Assembly (NCBI GenBank): GCA_008694505.1
Contig: VZDJ01000116.1
Coordinates: 18,961,716 to 19,025,715 of the forward strand
DNA from: Cyanoderma ruficeps
Lineage: Eukaryota; Chordata; Aves; Passeriformes; Timaliidae
Length of the DNA: 64,000 bases
Reading direction: 5' to 3'
In this document: positions 8,277 to 20,200 of the stretch, in pieces
Numbering within the stretch: the first letter of the stretch is position 1
Layout of the letters: each line of letters begins with the position of its first letter
Made by a program: the position numbers and the translations under genes
Notes under the pieces: generated by a model
What the model was told of the DNA's origin: nothing
The model's input: the letters and a program-made list of their open reading frames with translations, nothing else
The model's database searches: none

Positions 8277-11200
8277 GTAACCTGTAACCTGTCCCTCCCT
8301 TCCCCTCCTGTCCCCTGAACAGGACGGAGGCTGCACCTCCGGATAAGCTCAACAACATCACCGGTGTATCATCTGTAGCCATATACCATGTTTGTGTCAC
8401 CTGTGTTAGCAGAGCTCAGTTATGTCCTCTGTTCAAAGTAGGAGCAATCAGGCTACTTGTGCCCAGGGTAGTAACTCTTCAATTTTAGGAACAGCTGCAG
8501 ATAAGGGAAGGATACCATGATAAGGATAAGTTCGTGGGTGTGATTCCTGCCCTGCCTCCCCCCTCATTACTGCTCGTCTTTTAACTCTATTTACTATTTA
8601 CTCTATTTACTATCGCAAACACGATCAAGAGTGAAGTACCTGAAGGGAGTCTACAGAAGAGCTGGAGAGGTACTTTTCACAAGAGCATGCAGTGAGGACA
8701 GAACAGGATAGAGGGGAGCAGATTCAAACTGAGAGTAGGTTTAGATTAGACATTAGGAGAAAATTCTTTACTATGAGGGTAGTGAGGAACTGGCACAGGT
8801 TTCCTAGAGAAGTTGCAGATGTCCCATCCCTGGAAGTGTTCAAGCCCAGGTTGGATGGAGCTCTGAGCAACATGGTCTACTGGGAAGTCCAAGGCAGGGA
8901 GTTGGAATGAGATGATCTTTAAGACCCCTTCCAACCCAAACCATTTTGTGATTCTGTGGTTTGGAGAGGAGGATGGAATGAGAAGAAAGCCGTGAGTCCC
9001 AGAGCAGGTTTGAAGGAAGGATGCACTAAGTTTCAGCTCACCAAGTTTCAGCTTGGATTGTTCTTTGATGCCGACGCAAGCGTGGACTGCAGCGTTAAAG
9101 TTGCCCTTGAGGTTTTCCTGCTGACAGGAGAGCTGCTTCCCTATCCTAGTGAGACCACCTCAGAGGTGCATTTGTAAGGATTTGGCATCAGAACAGAGCT
9201 AGATGAAAAATGTCTTCAGTGTAAGGTTTAACAGTACCATTTCCCACAGAGGAAGGACTGGATTGTGCTGGCATTACTGGAGCTTTGAGACGTGCTTGTC
9301 TGCAAGTCGCTGGCACTATCTGGATAGAAATCATAAACTAATCAGACTTTAGAGGGTAGAGAACTGGGCAGAATTAGGGCTAAAGTACTGGGTTTCCTCG
9401 TAGTTGATGCATTATTCAAACGCTATCACAATGATGGTATTTTATAGACTTATCTTTAAAGCAGTTGTGGGACTCAATTACAAGAACTCTGGCTGCTAAA
9501 GTACAAGTTATTTCAGTAAAATGTGTTTGAAAAATAGCCTACAACATGCATGTTATATGCTAGCAAAAGAACTGTTATTACTGAAAATTTTGTCATGATT
9601 TCTTAGTTATACACTCCGTACCATATATTGCTTTTTTGCATTCTGGGGTCATAATTGAGATGTCAAATTCTTTCTGTTTGTTGATTATTTTACTTAGGAA
9701 AAGCCTGACAAACCATATCTGGAAGAAAGTGCCTTTGAAGCAGTGGAAAAAGACTCCCAAGAATTCATCAGTATACTGAGCAGAGATGAAGCTCTGGAAA
9801 AATTCCGTGTCGAATATGAGAAGCTCCTTGCTATCATGAAGAAATCTCGTGAAAATGAAAAGCATCTCATGGGGAAATGCAGGAAGCTGAGTGCTGAGCT
9901 TGCGGAGAAGTCATCTAAAGTAGCTGTGCTCACCAAACTTACTCATGATGATGGGGAAACTATATCATCATTGAAGTCGGTAAAGTTTTGAATAGAATAA
10001 AGTATGATCTGAAATTGTTAATGAAAATCATGGTAATAAGAAAAGCACTTGCAAGAACACTTGATTTTATATAGAGAACTAGCTGGGGGCCTAAGCATAG
10101 AGCTGGCATCTCCAGTTGTTTAACCTTTGCTTTGCTTTGGTTTGCTCAGCCTGGTATATTTACAGGTTTCAGCCAAATTCAGTCAAATTGTGTTTCTTTG
10201 CACTAAATCAACTCCATCAATTTTTCACTAATAGTTCAAGTACTCACTAATAGTTTTTGTTTAAGCTTTCCCTCTGTAAAATGGCACATTTTCAACTTAA
10301 TGTACAGTTTTGGATTCATTAATACTTTTGAAGGGCTGCTTGGATGTTACCTATTGCCAGAACATTAAAAAACCTACTTTTTGGTGAAGTATGGATTTTA
10401 GGCCAGGGAAGTGACAACTTACATAAATAAATGTTTCACAGTGCTTTTGGAAAGGAATCTTATATAGCATTTCAGTGTGATTTCACCAATTTACTCTGAT
10501 GTGTTGTTTATTATTGTTGATTTAAACTCTGTCACATCAAAGCGCTTGGCTCACTAAAAGGAGTTGATGTTTTTAGGCTTACAGTGAATTGTCAGAAACC
10601 TAAAGCTGTCAAGTGATCATAAGACTGTATGGGGAACTTCTTCCTTCTGATGGTTAAAAACCTTAGCTCTGTGATACCTAGATAGTCTTTAATTTAGCAC
10701 TTAGTTGAGAAACCTCCATGCCTTAAAATAAAGTGTTTTGTTCCAGTAAAATAAAGTCCATGTAGCAATCCAGAGTGATTTTTGAGCATTACAGAAAGAG
10801 AAGTTCTTTGAAGTGGTTTCTTATCCTTAGACTTATGAAGAAAATACATTCAGAGTAAATATAAATAGCAGCACTGTCATCCTATGGCTGCAGCTTGCAA
10901 GCCCATGGTACTGCCCAAAGCCTCTTCAAGGAGGAGGAAAAGCGTGGAAAATCGTGTTGATTTTCACTGCCGCTAATCGAAACCTGGTAGATGAACGTCA
11001 GGAACCACAATGATCCTTATAATTTCCTTTTTGCTATTACATGGCAATCCTCTGGGTGTGGACAGAGTAGTAGGAGAGGTGATCCTTCAAGATGTTCCCA
11101 AACTGAGGAGACACTGTCTTGGTAACATCATAAAACTGAGTAGAAACGTTGGGAAAATAAGAGCCTTTCCAATTTCAGCAGCTAACTTGAAGCTCAAGCA

Positions 11201-14200
11201 GGATATGACTGAACCAGACTGCCTACTGTTGAACCCATTAAGTGATTTTCTAGTGAAAAAGCTGCTTGACAGTATGATCCTGCTAGAAATGATGTGCAAT
11301 GCACAACATGGGACATTTCATTTCTAGAGGTGTGCTGTGAGCCAAGTATACAGCTGATATTTTTCAGTTTGGTTATGAGAATTAGTCCTTCTCTTAAAGG
11401 TTCAGGAATTATTTGGATATTGTTTAAAATATTCATGTCCCGTTTGAGGTTTTGCTTGGTAAACACTTTATATTCCATATTATTCTTCTTTCTGAAGGAA
11501 GGTTCTAACATTCAAAAAATGTGTTTCCCATGAATCCAAGCTAAGTGTTGAAGGAAGTTCAAGTGCTAAAGTAGCCAAGATGATGTTCTTCAGTGCTAAA
11601 TTAAACAAACAATCTGTCCCACAATTTCATTATTTAAAAACCATAAAACAATCCTGAGGGGGCTGTTCCTGTAAAAATGGTATAGTTGCACCAAATTAAG
11701 GTCCTAAATCTTGGTGACTTGATGGGTCATTAGGGTAAGAAATAAAAGTTGCAGAAGAAAAATTTTTCTCCATGTGAAGCCTGTTTGTAATCAGTAGGGT
11801 TTGTTTGGGGCAGGGGTTAAGCACACAGATCAGTGGCTGGTAGGACGTGGGTCAGTGATAATCAATAGCTGTTAACTGTCAGGTGGCAGTTAAAGGATCT
11901 GTTCTGTAGTTTCAATAAACTGGACACAACAATCTGCTGTTTACAGTCATATCAAAGGAGCAAAGGGCCAAGTTAATCATGAAGGGAATACAATTCTCTT
12001 TTTCATGGCTAGGGACACTGATCCACGAGTCTGCTCTGGAAGACTGCTAGAAGAGGAATTTATAGGAGCTTGTACTGCCCTGCTTGAAATGACCAAATTT
12101 TCAATTTCCAGGCGTATCAATCCAATATAATAAAAAAGTGTTTCATTAATTCTCAGTTTCTGAGCAATGAAACTAATGTCATCTTTTGCGGTATTTAATG
12201 AAAGTAAAGTAAAGCAGTCACACTTCATGAGTCATGCTTCACAAGTTCCAGAATTCAATACTTCTCCAAAGATTTTTGAATGATTGTAACAGCAAACATC
12301 CAGTGTATTTCCTTTAATTATGCAACAGACTGCATGTTCCCTATCTTGTACAGTAATTACACCGTGTTGCTGACACACTGCAATCTTTCACACTGAATAA
12401 CAATGTGAATATTTCTTTTGTGAAGACTTCCATTGTTAAAATTTTGCTCCTTTTTACTTCTGAAAATTATAGATCTGCTCTTACAGTCGAAGACACAACC
12501 AAGAAGCAACCACCATGAAGCTCAGTTTTGCTGATGCTGAAGTCTGTTGAAAATTCTTGTTTAGATTTTGCTTATTAGTGTGGCCATCGCCCGTGTCTTC
12601 TTACTTTATTGATAAAAATTGGTGTTATCAATACAAATTCAATACAAATAGTTTTTACACACCAAAGATAGAGTTCAAAAAGCACAGCTTAGAGTGATGT
12701 GAAATCAGTGCTTATCTGAATGGCCTCATTGACTTCAAGAGATCACTTTTGCAAATACTCATCAGAAAAAATACTCTCTGGGGCTACTAAAACCTTTCAG
12801 AGGCTGTATTGATTTTATTCCCCAGTTCTATTCCCCAAAACTCAGATCATAATGATTTAATTCACCAATTTTAATCACAGTCTAATCAACCAGCTGATTT
12901 AAGTAATCAGCTTTCATCTTTTTTTCAATTTGCATTTTTCTAGAGAAAGGGTTGTTGCCTCTTACTGGTTGACAAATCTGAAAGATAATTATTTACAGTT
13001 ATATTTTATGCTTTTCTACTAGTCAACATGATGTCGCTGTGTTTTCATGCCATTATTTCAGCCCAACATGCATTTATTTAAATTTCAGAATTGAGCATTT
13101 TTGTGTAAGATATTAATGAATAAAACACTTATAATTTACTAGATAATACTTAATGCTTTATGTATGATTATTACTGCACTGAATGGAAATTAGAACTCAA
13201 AATGTATGACATAAAATTGATTTTATATATAAAACTGTTTAAAAATGCTTGATACATAAGTGAAAAAGCACATTTTTCAAGCTAAATTTTGAACTAAGTA
13301 ATTTATTGAGTAATGAAAATACTGTTTGTAGGTAGTGAGTTTAATTGATTGTAATTTTCAGAATTTCTGAGTGAGGAAAGACCATTGTTTAACTCTTTAT
13401 TAGTATGTGTGGAAAAAAAGGAAGAGCAAAAATTCCTGTTCCAGATGGTTTCTCAAATTTGGATGTGCTGAGCTGGCTGAATAAATAAAATGGAAATATA
13501 TTCACTCTGCAGTTTGAAGAGGCTACAGATGTTCTACTTTGTGTTATCTTTCAGCAAAATCTGGTAGCCTTTTACTTTGGCTAGTTCCATAGTTTGAATT
13601 TTTAATTTAGGAAGTAAACAGCTAAATATTACATATATTTGATTTTTAAGGGTTCCATAAGTATATTAACAATATACCATAAAATAGGTGTCATAGTTTA
13701 GAGTTTCATGTTAAATAGGGTTGGGGTTTTTTTTTTCTGAAACAGAGATGTCAATTACAATAAAGAATTTCTGTAAGCAATTTGATATAAATTAAATTAT
13801 TTTCTTTCCTTCATTGTGGAGATAGATTCTGAAGTATTTTTTTCCTGCCCCAATTTCATATGATGCAAGGTTGAAAGAGATATTATGGCCTGATATAATC
13901 ATGCTTCTATTTGGCTTTCCTTGGAGAGACCCTAGAGCTAATGTAGAACTGCACAGCCACATTTGGGGTCCAAATCTGTACAGGTCCATGAAGTCCAGAA
14001 CTCTGCTAGGAGCCAGCTGAGAAAAGAGCATCATGCTGTGATTGCTCAGGGTCTTCTAGTGTAAAAGTAGTATCTCCATTATTTACTGAGACTTCAGGAA
14101 CTTACCTTCCAGTCCAGTCACTTGCTGAATTTATGCTTTTTTTTTTTTTTTTTTTTTTTTTGGATGNCAAGCAATAGGTTTTTTTTTTTTTTAAATTCAT

Positions 14201-17200
14201 AAGGATCTGATTCAAGGGAGAGAGATGCAGAGGAAATTAAAAAATGAAGTGAATCTTCCTCCCCTGTTCTGTTTGTGGGTATCAAGCCCTAGGCTTTGTA
14301 AGAAGCACACAAATCTGACATTTAAGTAACTCCATGCGCTAAAATTTGGCACAAGAATTGTGCCTTGTCTAAATAAGTAGTTAAAATCAAATTACACTAA
14401 TTTCCCTCAGATAAAAATGAGCAAAGAGCCAGAAAAACTGAGTAACATGTTTTTCTCATCCAAATCAAATTGGATGCTCATTGTCCTAACAGCTAATAGG
14501 AATTTTACGGACATGAGCTATTTAAGTAGGTGATACATTTGTGGGCACTGAGTTGTCAATAAACTTTTACTGATATTGGTGGTACTCGTGATCAAAGCTT
14601 CACAGAGTGAGATTTGATAATGTTCAGATCTGTGTGTTAAAGAAAATGTATTAGAGCTTTTCTGGTGTAAATTGGCCTGGCCTGAATGGCTCAAAATGTT
14701 TGTTATGCTCTCAGCCAAAACAAAAGGTACCAAGTGAAGGGAACCTAATAATGGAAAGGCACAAAAATCTATTTTCTCAACTAAGCAAAATGCAAGGCAA
14801 TTAATTTCTAATTTTTGGTTATTTTTAAACAATTTAATTTATGTAATAATTTTTCATTTCATTCCTAGGAGCTTGAAAAGGCCTGGAAAATGGTGGATAA
14901 AGCCTATGAACGGGAACAGAAAACTAAGGAAACGATTAGTTCACTGAAAAAGGAAATTTCACACCTAAATAATTTAATGAAGGAAAAAGCTGGACAGGAG
15001 TACAAGTAAGTTTTCCTCAGGGAGAGGGAAAGCCTGATCTGATTTTCTATCATTCTATACGTTGTTTAGCCATGTAGACACAGTAGAAAACAGAGATCTT
15101 TTCTGCCTTTTACTTTTCTCATGAATACACAGTTATTTGTCAGTGAGTTTATGCACTGAGCAAGTAGGGAATCAGGCTCTGGCTGAGTTCATTCAGTATT
15201 GGATTAACTGAGAGATAAAATAAAATGAATGCTAGGCACTTTCTCAGTATGTGTCATACTCTTTTATCTGACAAACTCTTCAGCACACTTTGAGAATAGG
15301 ATCCTGTCAACATTTTTGCATTTCACAGCAGTAAGGTCAAGTAGGTAAATCAAGAAGGCAGGACACTTGATTTCTCTTCTGTTCTTAGTTTTATTATAAA
15401 GCTTTAACACTGTCTGTGTTCTTGTTTGTATTTTATATTTATACACTTTCAAGATTATATTTTGGTTTCTTTAACCAAACACACATAGAGGGGACCTAGT
15501 CTGAGATGGAGCCTCTAAGCCACTGCATTGTGCACATAATAATCATCCTTGGGAGCTGCTCAGAAGCTCCTCAGAATCTCCTGTTTGTACTAGCAGGTCC
15601 TCAGAGACTGCTTATGCTGTAACATTAAGTTAAACTCAAAGATAAGATTAAGTGTATTTACCATATGGCCTATGCACTTTCTGCTGAAATTGCTGGTGGT
15701 TGGCCCTCCTGATTATGGCTTGAAATTTTCACACTGTTTAAGGTATTTATTTATAATAGCATGCAGGCTATGTATCGGACATGCTCGTCTCTGCACTCTC
15801 TGTGTATCCAGGCTGCAAAAACAGGAGGTCTTCAGTGTGCTCAGACACTTCTCCTTCCAAGGAATATGCCAGCACATAAACCACCTGGGTCCATGAGAAA
15901 TCCACTCCTTCACCTTGCCTTGGATCTAAAAGCTTGGTCATTCTACCTCCTCCTAGTATAACTCTCCTAAAGTCTTCTCTCTGGCTGCTTTCTTGCATTT
16001 TCCTGCAAGAACCAGGAACCAACACCTCACTCCTGTTTCCTCACTCTGCCCAGAGTCTCTGCTGAGACCTGTCAGTTTACAATTTCTTGTTGAAGTTTCC
16101 CCTGTGTTGCCCTCCAGTTCCGTGCTTAAATACCCTGTCCAGTGACAAGGCCATGAAACCAAGTAACTCCTCTGCAGATTTCAGCCTTGAAAACCCTATA
16201 ATCTTTTAGAGCAATTAGGCTGCTTTTTAAGACTGAGCTTCAACCCCTAGCTTGGACTTCCTTTCATATTGTAAATGTGTCAAAACAGAGAGTCAGTTTT
16301 TAATTTTACATTATGTGACTATAAGACATTACTTAGTTTGGTGTCCAGTGAGGTAAGGTGCAGAGGGACTGTTTGCAACAGTGTAACACTTTTGATCCCT
16401 GACTAATTTGGCAGCGGGCACAGAGGAGGGAATTTTTTTCTCTGTTACCTGTCTGGGAAAGGGAAGGTTTATTCACACCCATGAGGATGTGATACGACAA
16501 GAAAGAGTTTTGGCTTGGTTGGTGGTGATCACAGTAGATAAAGCATATAATTCAGTTGACCATCAGTCTTAATACAGAGGAGTTTAAAATAAAATAAAGA
16601 AAAAAATTAAACTCCTCTTTCTCACAAGTCTTTCTCTGGCATCAGAGGAAGAACAGAAATGGCCTGTGTCACTGCTTGACAATTATTTCCTTGCTTCCAG
16701 TGTTGAGGATTTGCTAAGATTTCAAGAAGAGGTAACAGAGGAGCGAGACCAACTGTTGTCAGAAGTTGTGCAGTTACGTCAAAGTCTCACTGAAATCACA
16801 GAGCAGCAGCAGGAAACAGAAGAGGCAAAAAATAAGGCAGAGCAAGCTGTTTTGCAGGTCTGTACTGATCACAAGATGGTGATGTTAGGTTTTGGCCTGA
16901 GCCTTTCCCCATGCTTGCAATTGATCTCCAGTGACTAGTGTGCTACTACCTGTTCTTTTGCATCTTAAACATTTTCAGGAGTCCTCTGAATGGACTCTGC
17001 TGTGAATGACTTCTATATTTTTCTGTAGTTCTAGGCTATGTACTTTACAAAGTGTATTGTCATGTACCAGCTGCTTCCACAGCTTCCCAATACCCCAGTG
17101 AGGCCGAGGCTGCTTTTTGTGAATTGTAATCATCTTTAATGCTGAAGAAATGGGATGTTTCTGTATTGTAAATCCTTACGCCTTGAAAGAGACAGTTAGA

Positions 17201-20200
17201 ACATAGACCTGGAATGGAGATTCTTGGTCCTTTGCTGTTGGCAGTGGTTGCCATATTATGAGATACTGTAATTTTTAAGAATGTATCAAAATCTGACTTA
17301 AAAGATAATTAAATTATTTTCTCTCCTCTTCTTTATGGGGTGCTTTTCCAGATCCTTACTTTTTCATGGTTAGGGGCCTCCTAATTTCTTCTTTACACTG
17401 ATTCTGGATTACTGTTTTTCAGCTTAAATTTTTCACCACACCATTGTCTGTAGAGAGCAGTCATACTCCATCTCAGCTTTACATTAAGTTAGGCTTTCTG
17501 TTTTTCTGACCATCTGATTAGACAGTTGTTCTTTGTGATCAATATGTATGGCTTTCTTGAAATGTATAGACCAGATAGAGATAGAGAAGGTTGAGGATCA
17601 ATGGAATAGCCACTGAATGGAAAGTAGAAGAAGATGGAAGATGGGGTACAGAACTCTGATATATCAAATATATAAGCATAATAATGAAAAGTGAAAGAAT
17701 TAAAGAAGAATATAAATAAGGGCTAGAGCAAGGCACCAAGAGAAAGGAAGAGCAGAAAATCACACTTAAACAAAGAACAGAAAACAGGTAGAAGGAGCAT
17801 TTTGCTTTCAGTTTTTTATAAATCACAAATAGGAAAGTAATGATCAGTCTGGGTTTCATGTACAGAAATTGTTTCTGTTTCTAAAGCAGATGATTGGGAA
17901 TATACTAGAAGAGAATATAAAGTCTTTGTTTTTCTGACATCATTGTGGGGATGAGAGAGAAGAGTCAAAACTTGTTGAATCTTGGCAGCTTTAATCTTCT
18001 GATACTCACTTCATCAACCCTTAAATTTACAGAATTGTTACAGCATTTGTAATCACCTTCCATTCTCCCAGTATGAAATTATTCTCCACTTCAGACTCCT
18101 TAAATGACAATGTCTCTTTGAAGATCCTGTTGAAGACCCTGTCAGTTCTGGCAACTTTTCATCTGTGGGCTCAGAGGGGGAGGAATCCTTAAGCAAAGAA
18201 CATCTTTCAATTGCTGGTCCCTGGCTGAACTGAATATTTCCATATGGATCAGCCCACTGGGTCTCCTCTCTGCTGATTCTGCTCCATCAAATTTTTGTGG
18301 AGGGAGAGAGCAGGAGTCACCAGACAGTCTATTAAATATGAGAAAAATTTCCTCTTTCAGAGTTCCCCACATAGGAACTTTGAGAGTAGAAAGATTGAGA
18401 CCAGTTGTAAGAATGAACACTGGTCTGACATCTCCCTCTTTCTTTAAATATCAGTGTAATAAATGTTTCTGCTAGTCAGAGAGAATAATAAAAAGAAAAA
18501 TCCTTGCAATACAACATCAAACCTCAATTAATTTTAATGCTGCATTCAGAAAGTAGCACTTTGCAAGTAACTTATAACACTAAAGACATTTATGCCACTG
18601 CGTCTCCAGAGGAATGCTTTTACATTTGAACTGCAAATTTTTTGAATTTTGTCTGGGTGAACTCACTGGTGTTTAACAAATTTTTGTAATCAATAAATAG
18701 GGCTCTCATGCAGAATTTTTTATTCAGCCATTAGAAAATGTTATTACTTCTGAGAAGATCTGGCGTATGGTGGTGGTTGCAGTAATATAGAAGCTCTTGT
18801 TTTTAAAATCAAGCATATTCAGAGAGGTGAGAGGACTTGTTGTCCTGAGTAAAAGACAGCAAAATTTCAAATTGCTTTCTTCTCTATTATAGCTTCAGCA
18901 AGAAATCCAGGTGCGACAAAGCGAGGAATTACGAGAGACACGAAAGAAGGAAAAAATGGAGACTGAGCTGAAAAATCTTCTAGCTGAAATGGAAAACAAG
19001 CAAGCTGAGATCCAGAAGTTACTGCAACAAATAGAGAATGACAAAGAGGAACAACTGAATATAGAAAATAATCTTAGAGAGCAGAAGGTAGAGTACATGG
19101 CACACTATATTCATCAGGTCTAAGATTAGAGTAAAATATGTTATTAAGAAGAAAATGGATTTTCCTGAAAGGAGAGGGAGATGATTAAATTTTATTATTA
19201 AATTTTAATAAACATTTATTTTAAAATAAATATTAATTTACTAATAAATAAGTATGTAAAGCTTGCTGACAGATTTCAGATAGAATTCTCACAGAAATCG
19301 GTAGTGGGTTGAAATCACACTGTTCATCTTTGAAAATCACAGTCTGTGAGGAGCATGGATGATCTGTAGGAGCAGGAGACTGCCAGGTTGGACTTCTGAC
19401 TATATTGCCAGTTTTGCTATTGATTGTGTCTAGTGGCATTGGTAAAATAATTTTACCTCCATCCCCTTCTTTCTTCTTTTTCACAATGATTTTTATCTGC
19501 CTCTCGAGCCTGTGAAAGGGCATGGAACTGTCTTCATAAACCTTTTTGACTGATTTTCCTCATTCTGTTTCTAAAAACTTTATCTGTACATGTCCTAACA
19601 TAGTGTTCTGCAAGAGTGTGAATTTTCAGGTTTTCAGTCCATTTCCCCTGACTTCGAGAAACTCTCAGAGAAGCAATTTCAGTAAATGGCAGGGGAGATC
19701 TCATCACTGTAAACCAGTCCTACCTCAAGGGAAACTTCCTTGTGAGTTGTGTATATCTTGTAAATTTATGACTTTTATGGCTTTTTCTTCCCTTCTGGTC
19801 CCTGATTTGAGAAGGTAGAGGTTTGCACCAGTTTTCAGTCAACAGAAAGTCTTAATAAAATATTCAACATAAAGAGATAGAGAAAAGACTTGATTATTTC
19901 TCCGAATATCACTGATTTGATGAAGCTTTTGAGGGCAGCTCTATCATCTGCCATGGCAATCACATTGTATATACAATTCTTGATTCTGTTACATTCTTCC
20001 TCCTTTTTATAGTCTCTTTCAGCCTTTCAAAATGTAGATTTTAGGGACATTCAATTATCCAAAATGTCCTGGAAACCAAGAGCTTACATAAAGTACTGTG
20101 TGTGGGCTAATTAACCAGACTTGTCCATTGTCTTCCCTGCCTGTGCTGGCTTGAAGGTGTCTGTGAAGGCCCTGAATGGTCTTTTGCTAGAAGTCTGTCC

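Larger units (their letters stand above)
7680..8350. promoter_or_regulatory. CFAP58: CFAP58 CpG island and promoter region
   Basis: G+C- and CpG-rich stretch covering the only plausible 5' end of CFAP58 and ending in intron 1. No TATA box is evident. The transcription start is not determined. A GTTGCTACGATACC element at 7905-7918 contains one perfect RFX X-box half-site (AGCAAC on the other strand) and a poor second half, of interest because X-box factors drive ciliary genes. Downstream half of the island is a minisatellite. Confidence 0.7.
8277..9697 (+). other. CFAP58: CFAP58 intron 1
   Basis: 1,421 nt. Contains the end of the CpG island, a triple TATTTAC motif at 8588-8610 and a CR1 fragment at 8640-8957. 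The remaining part (8958-9697) shows nothing recognisable. Confidence 0.85.

Noticed and set aside
7906..8400. Long open frames on both strands across the CFAP58 CpG island (124-163 codons)
   Set aside because: They are produced by the GC-rich tandem array, encode monotonous Pro/Ala, His/Arg or Gly/Ala/Val runs, and shift content with the frame. Not genes.
19214..19231. 18-base perfect palindrome ATTTATTTTAAAATAAAT
   Set aside because: Sits in an extremely AT-rich stretch where such palindromes arise by chance.
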